Assembly: GCA_012960105.1 (NCBI GenBank)
Contig: DUBV01000005.1
Span: 108,862 to 172,861 of the forward strand
Direction: 5' to 3'
Source of the DNA: Thiotrichaceae bacterium
Lineage (GTDB): Bacteria; Pseudomonadota; Gammaproteobacteria; Eutrophobiales; Eutrophobiaceae
Length of the DNA: 64,000 nt
The notes under the pieces were generated by a model. That model was given only the letters and a program-made list of their open reading frames with translations, was not told where the DNA came from and did no database searches. Both the position numbers and the translations under genes were made by a program. This document shows, piece by piece, positions 57,029 through 64,000 of the stretch (positions are counted from its first letter, which is position 1; each line of letters starts with the position of its first letter).

Positions 57029-58621
57029 TTACTTAATCAGAGGTTCCTTGGTTTCTTCCTCGTCTGTTAATCGTAACAGTGAAGTTCCGGTCATTTCTTC
57101 TGGTTGCTCTATATCCATAATGCGTAACAGTGTCGGAGAAATATCAGATAATGATCCGGTGCCAGGAAGAAATTCTGCTGGTCGGCCAATGTAAATTAAG
57201 GGCACTAAATTATTAGTGTGTGCTGTATGTGCCTGGGATTTAATTTTTTCTGTTGTGTAGGCTTTTAGTTGTTCGGCATTACCATGATCGGCGGTGATGA
57301 TAATTTCAGCACCTGCTTTTTGTGCGCATTTAACTACCCTGCCTAGGCATTTATCAATGGTTTCTATTGCTGAAATAGTAGCTTTGAAATTTCCCGTATG
57401 ACCAACCATATCTGCATTAGCATAATTACAGATAATCGCATCGTACTTGCCACTATCGATAGCCTCGGTTAATCGCTCGGTAATTTCATTTGCACTCATT
57501 TCAGGTACATTGTCATAAGTATCAACATGAGGTGAGGGAACCAGCATATGATCTTCTCCTTCAAAAACACGCTCTTCTCCGCCATTAAAGAAAAATGTCA
57601 CGTGAGCGTATTTTTCTGTTTCGGCAATGCGCAGTTGTTTTAAACCTAAGTCGGAAATATATTCACCAAACACATTTTTTAGTTTGACTGGTGGGAATGC
57701 GACGGGAAACTCATAGTTGGCTTTATACGATGTTAAGCTTACAAAAGCGGCTAGTTTAGGGATTTGTCCACGATCAAAGGCTTTGAATTCAGATTTGGTG
57801 AATGCGCGTGCCAATTGTCGGGCACGGTCTGCACGATAATTGGCAAAGACGACGATATCGCCATCATTAACAGTGACCGGTGGTTCGCCGGGTTTGGTGA
57901 TAGCCGTCGGGCTAATAAATTCATCTGATTCTTCTCTAGCATAAGCTATGTCGACGGCAATAAAGGGATCAGTCAATTGATAATCTGCCTTGCCCTGACA
58001 AATAAGATCATAGGCACGCTTGGTTCTATCCCAATTTTTATTACGGTCCATCGCAAAATATCGACCAATTAAAGAAGCGAAACGGCCGACTCCCAGCTCT
58101 TTCATTTTTAATTGGGCTTTATGAATCGATTCCACTGCACTTTTTGGTGGCGTATCGCGTCCATCCAGAAAGGCATGGAGGTAGAGAGTTTTTACATTAC
58201 ATTTAGCCGCCAATTCCATTAATGCAAAAATATGGTCTTCATGGCTATGTACTCCACCGGGAGACAGCAAACCCAGGAGATGAACGGCTTTATTGTTTTC
58301 TGCTGCACTTTTGAAAGCCGCATTCAGGGTTTCATTATTATAAAAGCGGCCATCTTCCACCGCCCGAGTAATACGGGTGAATTCCTGATCAACGATTCGA
58401 CCGGATCCGATATTCATATGACCGACTTCAGAATTACCCATTTGCGATGCAGGTAGCCCAACATCTATGCCTGATGCGCTTATCAGCGTATGTGGGTACT
58501 CATGCCAAATTTTATCCCAGGTTGGTTTGTGGGCAGAATATATGGCGTTATAGACGGTATTATCTGTATGCCCCCAGCCATCAAGGACAATTAATACGGT
58601 TGGTTTATGTGTCACTTGCAT
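57029..58621 (-). CDS. gpmI: 2,3-bisphosphoglycerate-independent phosphoglycerate mutase
   Basis: Interconverts 3- and 2-phosphoglycerate. 530 residues, alkaline-phosphatase superfamily with two Mn. Asp14 in VLDGWG and nucleophile Ser64 in MGNSEVGHMN; DGRDTPPKS, ADHGNAEQ and HTAHTNNLVPLIY supply further ligands. Starts the gpmI-envC-ctpA-yibQ operon, divergent from yibN-secB, an order shared with enterobacteria. Confidence 0.96.
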   Translation of the reverse strand: MQVTHKPTVLIVLDGWGHTDNTVYNAIYSAHKPTWDKIWHEYPHTLISASGIDVGLPASQMGNSEVGHMNIGSGRIVDQEFTRITRAVEDGRFYNNETLNAAFKSAAENNKAVHLLGLLSPGGVHSHEDHIFALMELAAKCNVKTLYLHAFLDGRDTPPKSAVESIHKAQLKMKELGVGRFASLIGRYFAMDRNKNWDRTKRAYDLICQGKADYQLTDPFIAVDIAYAREESDEFISPTAITKPGEPPVTVNDGDIVVFANYRADRARQLARAFTKSEFKAFDRGQIPKLAAFVSLTSYKANYEFPVAFPPVKLKNVFGEYISDLGLKQLRIAETEKYAHVTFFFNGGEERVFEGEDHMLVPSPHVDTYDNVPEMSANEITERLTEAIDSGKYDAIICNYANADMVGHTGNFKATISAIETIDKCLGRVVKCAQKAGAEIIITADHGNAEQLKAYTTEKIKSQAHTAHTNNLVPLIYIGRPAEFLPGTGSLSDISPTLLRIMDIEQPEEMTGTSLLRLTDEEETKEPLIK

Positions 58622-58829
58622 TGGAGATTCTGGTCTTCGTTCGAAAATTGGGCGGATTCAGGGGTAACGGTGGCGATTGCAATTTAATATGCAATATATG
58701 GTGACAGATGGGTTGGCTAATAATGAGTTGAGAACCCGTTAAAATTAAGTTTCAGTGTGGGCGAATTTTAGCATGAAAGTGAGCTGCTTATCTATTCTCA
58801 TCTAGATATCCGCCAAATCAATATTTCAA

Positions 58830-58859
58830 TTGAATTGTTTTTTCAGCGGTCGATATAAC
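58830..58859 (+). promoter_or_regulatory. Candidate sigma-70 promoter for yibN-secB
   Basis: TTGAAT (58830-58835), 18-nt spacer, TATAAC (58854-58859), about 45 nt before the yibN ATG. Matched by eye. Confidence 0.4.
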
Positions 58860-58904
58860 GTATCATTCGGCCTACTAACAATGTCAAACAGAAGAGATTA
58901 TTGA

Positions 58905-59327
58905 ATGGAACGACTTCCTGAATTTGTGGCTAATCACTTATTTTTATTTTCGCTATTATTATCCATTGTCATGCTATTGATATGGAATTTTTATGGTGAC
59001 ATATTGAGTGGTGTAAAGATGCTAAACCCTGACGAAGTAACACGCTTGATTAATCGCGAAGATGCTCAGGTTGTCGATATTCGAACACAAAAAGAATTTG
59101 AAGGTGGGCATATTATTGATGCAGTAAATATCAATGTTGATGAACTAGGTAATCAACTTGAAAAACTGAAAAAATATAAAGATAAGGGCGTAATCTTTTG
59201 TTGCGCCAGTGGTTCAGTTTCTATTAAAGAAATTCGTAAATTAATGAATGAAGGGTTTGAAAAAGCCTATTGTTTGAAAGGTGGTATTTTATCTTGGCAG
59301 AATGCGAATTTGCCCCTGACTAAATAA
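58905..59327 (+). CDS. yibN: Membrane-anchored rhodanese-like protein YibN
   Basis: 140 residues. N-terminal membrane segment at about 10-29, then a single rhodanese domain (AQVVDIRTQKEFEGGHIIDAVNI) with Cys100 in VIFCCASGSVS as the likely sulfur-carrying residue. YibN in E. coli is an inner-membrane protein of uncertain role, encoded upstream of grxC-secB-gpsA; here grxC is missing and secB follows after 50 nt. Confidence 0.88.
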   Translation: MERLPEFVANHLFLFSLLLSIVMLLIWNFYGDILSGVKMLNPDEVTRLINREDAQVVDIRTQKEFEGGHIIDAVNINVDELGNQLEKLKKYKDKGVIFCCASGSVSIKEIRKLMNEGFEKAYCLKGGILSWQNANLPLTK

Positions 59328-59377
59328 GAAATACAAAAGGCTCCAAATAATTAAAACGGCTAACAAAAGTAAATATC

Positions 59378-59848
59378 ATGGCAAAGCAAGACGAAAATAT
59401 AAAAGAACCTACTGATGCGCAATTTTCAATACAAAAGGTCTATGTAAAAGATCTTTCATTTGAAACACCAAATTCTCCAGATATTTTTAAAATGGAATGG
59501 AAGCCGGTAGTTGATATGCACATGACCAATGAGGCGACGCCGATAGGAGACGACCTTTATGATGTGGTGTTATCAATTACTTTAACCGTGAAACTGGAAG
59601 AAAAAACTGCCTATCTGGTAGAAATTAATCAGGCGGGTATTTTTTTGATAAAGAATATTCCGGAAGATGTGATTGAACGCATGCTGGCAACTGTTTGTGC
59701 CAACATACTGTTTCCATTTGCACGTGAAGCAGTTTCAGATACGGTTACCCGAGGTGGCTTTCCTCAACTTTTATTGTCTCCGGTTAATTTTGATGCTTTG
59801 TATGCGCAACAACAAACAAAGCAGCCTGATTCCAGTACGACACATTAA
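59378..59848 (+). CDS. secB: Protein-export chaperone SecB
   Basis: 156 residues. Tetrameric chaperone that keeps preproteins unfolded and hands them to SecA. Family motifs: FSIQKVYVKDLSFETPNSP near the N-terminus, QAGIFLI (residues in the SecA-contacting core) and CANILFPFAREAVSDTVTRGGFPQLLLSPVNFDALY at the C-terminus, quoted in parts. Followed 17 nt later by gpsA, as in other gammaproteobacteria. Confidence 0.95.
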   Translation: MAKQDENIKEPTDAQFSIQKVYVKDLSFETPNSPDIFKMEWKPVVDMHMTNEATPIGDDLYDVVLSITLTVKLEEKTAYLVEINQAGIFLIKNIPEDVIERMLATVCANILFPFAREAVSDTVTRGGFPQLLLSPVNFDALYAQQQTKQPDSSTTH

Positions 59849-59865
59849 GTAAAAGGATATAACTT

Positions 59866-60858
59866 ATGACGATACAGTCGGTATTAGTACTAGGCGCAGG
59901 TTCCTGGGGTACTGCACTGGCTTTGGCGTTAGCACGAAATAAGCATTCTGTTTATTTATGGGATATAGATTCAGAATTAATTAGTAATCTACAAACAGAT
60001 AAATGTAATAAACGTTACATCCCTAACGTGACACTTCCTGAGAACCTTTTTCCGATAGCCTCTTTAGAAGATGCGCCCACTGATCTTAAGCTAGCGGTGA
60101 ATGCCGTCCCTTGTCATGGCTTGCGTAGTAGCTTGTCTTTACTGAAATCATTTTCTGACATTCGTATTTGTGTTGCCAGTAAAGGTTTCGAACCTGACAC
60201 ACAAAAGTTTAATCATCAGGTCGTCGAAGAAGAACTTGGCGAAGCTAGCTTTGCTATATTGTCAGGGCCTTCATTTGCAAAAGAAGTTGCTGCAGGTTTG
60301 CCTACCGCAGTAACAATTGCTGCAAAAGATATTAACGTTGCTCAGAGCTTTTCTGATTTATTTCATGACGATGTATTCCGAACTTATACACATAGTGATT
60401 ATATCGGCGTACAAATTGGCGGGGCAGTTAAGAATGTTATGGCAATAGCAGCAGGTATTGCTGATGGTTTAGGTTTTGGTACTAATGCACGTGCCGCTTT
60501 AGTTACTCGTGGTCTAAATGAAATTATGCGTTTAGGTCTAGCGATGGGCGCCAAACAAGAAACGTTTATGGGCTTGGCGGGTTTAGGTGATCTGGTTTTA
60601 ACATGCACCGATAACCAGTCACGTAATCGTAGCCTCGGTTTATTATTAGCCGAAGGTTTATCAATACAAGAAGCCAGCGACAAAATTGGTCAAGCTATAG
60701 AAGGATTAAAAACAGCAAAAGAAGTCGCAACACTGGCAAAAAAATACGATATCGAAATGCCTATTACCGAACAGGTAAATAAAGTTCTACAGTCAGAATG
60801 TTCGCCACGTGATGCCGTGCAAAATCTATTGGCACGCGAAGCTAAAGCTGAGATGTAG
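59866..60858 (+). CDS. gpsA: Glycerol-3-phosphate dehydrogenase [NAD(P)+]
   Basis: Makes sn-glycerol-3-phosphate for phospholipids. 330 residues. GAGSWGTALA (10-19) is the nucleotide-binding motif; catalytic lysine in GGAVKNVMAIAAGIADGLGFG; C-terminal GLGDLVLTCTDNQSRNRSLG is diagnostic. AAGGAT precedes the ATG. Last gene of the yibN-secB-gpsA unit; the next sigma gene starts 25 nt after its stop. Confidence 0.96.
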   Translation: MTIQSVLVLGAGSWGTALALALARNKHSVYLWDIDSELISNLQTDKCNKRYIPNVTLPENLFPIASLEDAPTDLKLAVNAVPCHGLRSSLSLLKSFSDIRICVASKGFEPDTQKFNHQVVEEELGEASFAILSGPSFAKEVAAGLPTAVTIAAKDINVAQSFSDLFHDDVFRTYTHSDYIGVQIGGAVKNVMAIAAGIADGLGFGTNARAALVTRGLNEIMRLGLAMGAKQETFMGLAGLGDLVLTCTDNQSRNRSLGLLLAEGLSIQEASDKIGQAIEGLKTAKEVATLAKKYDIEMPITEQVNKVLQSECSPRDAVQNLLAREAKAEM

Positions 60859-60883
60859 TTCACAAATATTCTTGCGTATTACT

Positions 60884-61417
60884 ATGCAGAACTCAGCCAA
60901 ACAATTACTCGAACATTATTGCAAGGATGCAGACAATTCTGCCTTCAGTAAATTCTATCGAATTGAATCTCCTCGACTCTGGCAATTTTTAAGAAATAGA
61001 GGTTGCAGTGAAGATGGTGCCCTCGAGCTCCTATCCGAAGCCTTTCTAAAATTCATTCAGGTTGTTTGTAAGGATCTACGTTCACCAGTTGCCTTGTTGT
61101 ATCGCATTGCAATTAATAGTCATATCGACAGTTATCGCCGTGATAAAGCTTCACCGATTGATCAGCTTGATATTGATATAGAACAACAGGCGGATCACAA
61201 AACTGAATTTCAAAATCGACAGGATTATATTGAAAGTTTGTTAAAAAAATTACCGCAAGATGAACAAAACCTGATGTTCATGCGTTACAGGGTTGGGCTA
61301 ACGCATAAAGAGATTGCAAATATGATGGAATTACCTGAAGGCACAGTACGCAGGCAATGTGCTTCCATTATCAAAAAATTAAAACAACAATGGCAAGATG
61401 ATGCCAATGGCACATAG
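60884..61417 (+). CDS. ECF-type RNA polymerase sigma factor
   Basis: 177 residues from the ATG at 60884; the frame is open back into gpsA but those residues are not sigma-like. Region 2 (FSKFYRIESPRLWQFLRNRGCSEDGALELLSEAFLKFIQ, then IAINSHIDSYRRDK) and region 4 (LPQDEQNLMFMRYRVGLTHKEIANMMELPEGTVRRQCASIIKKLKQQW) are both present, so it is complete. It is unlike the sigma at 32987. It overlaps the next gene by 20 nt, as sigma/anti-sigma pairs often do. Confidence 0.85.
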   Translation: MQNSAKQLLEHYCKDADNSAFSKFYRIESPRLWQFLRNRGCSEDGALELLSEAFLKFIQVVCKDLRSPVALLYRIAINSHIDSYRRDKASPIDQLDIDIEQQADHKTEFQNRQDYIESLLKKLPQDEQNLMFMRYRVGLTHKEIANMMELPEGTVRRQCASIIKKLKQQWQDDANGT

Positions 61418-61811
61418 ATTTTCATTACCAACAGAAGCAGAAATGGAAAACCTGATCGTTCAGGTATACGAATCACTGCCTAATCCAGATAAATCTCGAC
61501 TATCATTAATAGAAAGCAAACTATTACATAAAGCGAGAAAGAATAAAGATCAAAAAAATCTGAACAAAATGCCCTGGTGGATCGTTTTAATACTGGCAGG
61601 TGGTTTTGCAAGTGCAGCCTGGTGGGCAGGTGAACAATTGCCTGGTAGGCAAGATGAAGAAACTATCCTAAATGAACTACAGTCGGGTGATAAAATAATT
61701 AATAAATATCAGGATATGAATGAACAAGCTAAAAAATTAAAACAGAATGATGAACAAAGGGTTTATGAAAATAAAGACTCACCCATTATTTATCAAAGAG
61801 AAGTGTATTGA
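61398..61811 (+). CDS. Single-pass membrane protein, putative anti-sigma factor
   Basis: 137 residues. N-terminal cytoplasmic part (PTEAEMENLIVQVYESLPNPDKSRLSLIESKLLHKARK), one membrane segment near 58-76 (MPWWIVLILAGGFASAAWW), then a charged, probably periplasmic tail. No zinc-finger anti-sigma motif; the call rests on topology and on overlap with the sigma gene. Starts at 61401 and 61407 are also possible. No similarity seen to the DUF3619 protein. Confidence 0.7.
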   Translation: MMPMAHRFSLPTEAEMENLIVQVYESLPNPDKSRLSLIESKLLHKARKNKDQKNLNKMPWWIVLILAGGFASAAWWAGEQLPGRQDEETILNELQSGDKIINKYQDMNEQAKKLKQNDEQRVYENKDSPIIYQREVY

Positions 61812-61840
61812 ATGTGTTGTTCATTACTTTAAGAGTCTAT

Positions 61841-61954
61841 ATGGATAAATTATTAAACTTAAAAAAACTGGAATTAATTGTAGTTGCAATAGGTACATTG
61901 TCATTTGTATCTATTCCAATTTCGGTAAGTTATGTACAAATATATAAATCATAG
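61841..61954 (+). CDS. Possible 37-residue membrane peptide
   Basis: Short open frame MDKLLNLKKLELIVVAIGTL...YVQIYKS, with a basic start and one hydrophobic segment (about 12-32). No convincing Shine-Dalgarno. It lies between the putative anti-sigma and the large secreted protein, 7 nt before the latter's ATG, so it may be real or simply leader DNA. Confidence 0.35.
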   Translation: MDKLLNLKKLELIVVAIGTLSFVSIPISVSYVQIYKS

Positions 61955-61961
61955 GTTAGCA

Positions 61962-64000
61962 ATGAGAGGATTTTACATACAGCAGGGTAAGACATGTCTA
62001 CGTCATATGTATAATACTTTGACTGGCATGGTTCTATTTTTATTGGCGCCTGCTGTTATCGCTGCGGTCTGCGAGTTAACCGGTATAGATGAACTTTCGG
62101 GAATTTCAGGTAGCAGTGACAGCAACGTTATTGCAGTTGGTAAGTCAGGTGATATCGTGCACTTCGACGGCGCAGTCTGGGTTCAGGCGACTAGCCCTAC
62201 GACGAAAGATTTGAAAGATGTGGTGGTGCTTGATACGAGTACTGCCTACGCTGTCGGTAAAAAGGATGGAAACGATGGTACAGTGATTGTATATAATGGC
62301 ACCAGCTGGTCGTCGATCAATATTAACAACCTGAATGAAGATCTTGAAGCAGTCTGGGCCTATGATTCACCAAATGGTGTCGAGGTTTATGTCGTTGGCA
62401 AGTCCGGGGAAATGTACTGGTATGACGGTACCACCTGGAGAGACGTGGGTGACAACTCTGGCTCGTCGTCAGCTGGTACTGACATGAAAAATCTTTTTGG
62501 TGATAGCACATATCTTTATGCCATGGATAAAGACGGTCTTATCTATACCTATGATCGAAGTGCCGGAAGTTTTAATCCCGATAATAGTACCAATTGGGAT
62601 ACGATCACGACCTGTAATGGGATAGGTGATATGAGAGGTCTGTGGGGAGACGGCACGGATCTTTGGATAAATGATCATAGTGGCGAGATATATAAACTTG
62701 CTGTTGACGGTACCGGTTCATGCGATCTGCAGCATACAGCTTTAGAAAGTATTGATGCCTTATACGGTTACGAAAACGGCAGCAGCGGTGAGAACGAGAT
62801 CTATGCCTCTGGCCACAGTGGTGGAGTGGCAAGTTCTACTGATTCGGGTACAAGCTGGACGGATAGTACTGATGGTACAGAAGATTTGGAGGATGTATGG
62901 GTCTCTGGTACGGGCAAAGCCTACTATGCAGGGAAGGATGGTACAGTCACCGATTGTGATGGTCCCACTCGCATGGAAACTGATGTGATTACCCTGAATG
63001 ATACCTCTGTTACCCCCACTTTTACGTCGATATCATTCAAGCAGACTTATACGGTTGCACCATTGGTTTTTATCCTGCCCTCGAATGAGGGAGGGGATCC
63101 AAGCAGCATCAGGATACAGAATGTCACAACAACCGGTTTCCAGGTTGCCCAGGTGGAGCCGCAGAATCTGGATGGTGGACATCCGGCGATGACGGTGCAT
63201 TACATGGCTATTGAGCCGGGTCTGCATACCTTGCCGGATGGTCGCCTTATTGAGGCGGGAACGCATACCACAACATCCGTTCAGCATGGTGCGGGTGTGC
63301 CCGGTGCAGAGGCATGGGATACGGTAAACTTCGCCACCACATTTCCCACTACGCCATCTGTTCTTGCCGGTATACAAGGCATGGTTAATGAAAGTAATAA
63401 TCCTCCCTCAACAACCTCCATCCCGTGGCTGGTTCCTGCTGTTAGAAATGTGGGGACAGGTAGTGTGCAATTGGCATTAGGACGTGGCGAAGTGAATGAT
63501 GGAGGTACTGTTGCTAGTAATGAAACCATTGGTTATGTGGCAATAGAAGGTAATGTGCAGGGGAGTTTTGCCTCCGGCAGCACAACGATTTTGTATGAGT
63601 CTATTGTCTCGGCGGATAATATTAATGGTTGGGATAATGAGAATTGTGCAGGGAATGTTGGGCAGGCAGTAAACTTTGTTAATTCATATATTCAGAATCC
63701 ATTAGTCATGGGTAATATCTCGAGACATGATGGTGGGGATGGCGGTTGGATACGCCGCTGCCGTCTTACAGCAGCACTGGTTGGTGTGGCGGTGGATGAA
63801 GATCAATTTAGAGATACCGAGCGTAACCATACTGCTGAAGCGGCCAGCTTTCTCGTTTTTTCTGAGGAGTTCTGTTTACCCACGGCTTGTGCAGCTGCAT
63901 CGGTTGATCATTACGCAATTAGTTATCCTTTGGGAACACCCGGCGTGACTTGTGAAGCATTGGCAGTACGAATAACAGCGCATGGGGATGCGACCGATCA
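61962..64000 (+). CDS. Large secreted MshQ/DUF6701-like protein, 3' end outside the window
   Basis: The frame is open for 679 codons to the window edge. A signal peptide follows a short leader (MVLFLLAPAVIAA/VCE; another ATG is at 62007). Residues about 45-330 carry repeated VGKSG...YDGTTW units like a beta propeller. About 340-460 is an all-beta domain (VITLNDTSVTPTFTSISF, VAPLVFILPSN, TGFQVAQVEPQ) like those before DUF6701. Near 645, VDHYAISYPLGTPGVTCEALAVRITAH matches the start of the MshQ tail, so I take it as a surface adhesin. No msh genes are adjacent. GC looks clearly higher than in the flanking genes. The ATG has no clear RBS. Confidence 0.75.
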   Translation, partial: MRGFYIQQGKTCLRHMYNTLTGMVLFLLAPAVIAAVCELTGIDELSGISGSSDSNVIAVGKSGDIVHFDGAVWVQATSPTTKDLKDVVVLDTSTAYAVGKKDGNDGTVIVYNGTSWSSININNLNEDLEAVWAYDSPNGVEVYVVGKSGEMYWYDGTTWRDVGDNSGSSSAGTDMKNLFGDSTYLYAMDKDGLIYTYDRSAGSFNPDNSTNWDTITTCNGIGDMRGLWGDGTDLWINDHSGEIYKLAVDGTGSCDLQHTALESIDALYGYENGSSGENEIYASGHSGGVASSTDSGTSWTDSTDGTEDLEDVWVSGTGKAYYAGKDGTVTDCDGPTRMETDVITLNDTSVTPTFTSISFKQTYTVAPLVFILPSNEGGDPSSIRIQNVTTTGFQVAQVEPQNLDGGHPAMTVHYMAIEPGLHTLPDGRLIEAGTHTTTSVQHGAGVPGAEAWDTVNFATTFPTTPSVLAGIQGMVNESNNPPSTTSIPWLVPAVRNVGTGSVQLALGRGEVNDGGTVASNETIGYVAIEGNVQGSFASGSTTILYESIVSADNINGWDNENCAGNVGQAVNFVNSYIQNPLVMGNISRHDGGDGGWIRRCRLTAALVGVAVDEDQFRDTERNHTAEAASFLVFSEEFCLPTACAAASVDHYAISYPLGTPGVTCEALAVRITAHGDATD

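Noticed and set aside
62323..63529. Several open frames of 60-115 codons on both strands within the large secreted gene
   Set aside because: Shadows of the long plus-strand frame starting at 61962; no RBS or domains.

Overview
The window is chromosomal DNA of a free-living gammaproteobacterium of moderate to low GC (by eye about 40%, not computed). This rests on several gene orders typical of the class: purM / DUF2066 / AI-2E permease / hda; dapF-DUF484-xerC followed by hslVU; DUF971-ubiE-ubiJ-ubiB; and gpmI-envC-ctpA-yibQ facing yibN-secB-gpsA. A FliA-type promoter in front of a chemotaxis receptor indicates a motile cell. I could not place it to genus. No rRNA, tRNA, CRISPR array or intact transposase was seen.

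Layout. 1-2.4 kb is the AT-rich tail of a surface-polysaccharide region: a truncated flippase-like membrane protein and gmd. 2.4-8 kb holds suhB, trmJ, purM, DUF2066, perM and hda. 8.2-9.7 kb is a decayed GAF/PAS sensor and response-regulator pair. 9.7-16 kb has wrbA, arsC, yihY, a PilZ-like protein, acyP and proS. 16.2-23 kb is a biosynthetic block: ilvB-ilvN-ilvC, a phosphatidylserine-decarboxylase homologue that has lost all three catalytic residues, pssA, and leuA behind a possible leucine attenuator. 23-29.6 kb carries udg, rimI, cysM, an orphan AT-rich gene, an exonuclease, rlmD and an oligopeptide-binding lipoprotein.

29.6-35.6 kb looks accessory and separates that lipoprotein from two peptide permeases. 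It holds a palindromic repeat, an L,D-transpeptidase overlapping a truncated haemoglobin, a PilZ protein, a CDF transporter, a secreted four-EF-hand protein and a compact sigma-factor operon with DUF3619, an acidic secreted protein and a basic secreted DUF3106 protein. 35.7-47.2 kb has the permeases, nagZ, TraB/GumN, mscS, a chemotaxis receptor, dapF, DUF484, xerC and hslVU. 47.5-51 kb is the ubiquinone operon, followed by a highly structured extragenic element. 51.2-58.6 kb has an orphan secreted protein, an FAD oxidoreductase, a DJ-1 protein, a frameshifted yibQ, ctpA, envC and gpmI. 58.9-60.9 kb is yibN-secB-gpsA.

The right end (60.9-64 kb) is a second ECF-type sigma gene with a putative membrane partner, a possible 37-residue membrane peptide, and the first 679 codons of a large secreted protein. 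That protein has a beta-propeller-like N-terminus and MshQ/DUF6701-like features, runs off the window, and looks richer in GC than its surroundings. The points I would look at first are the catalytically dead Psd homologue beside pssA, the sigma/DUF3619/DUF3106 operon with its probable CTG start, the sigma plus giant-adhesin locus, the leuA leader, and the family of extragenic palindromes.
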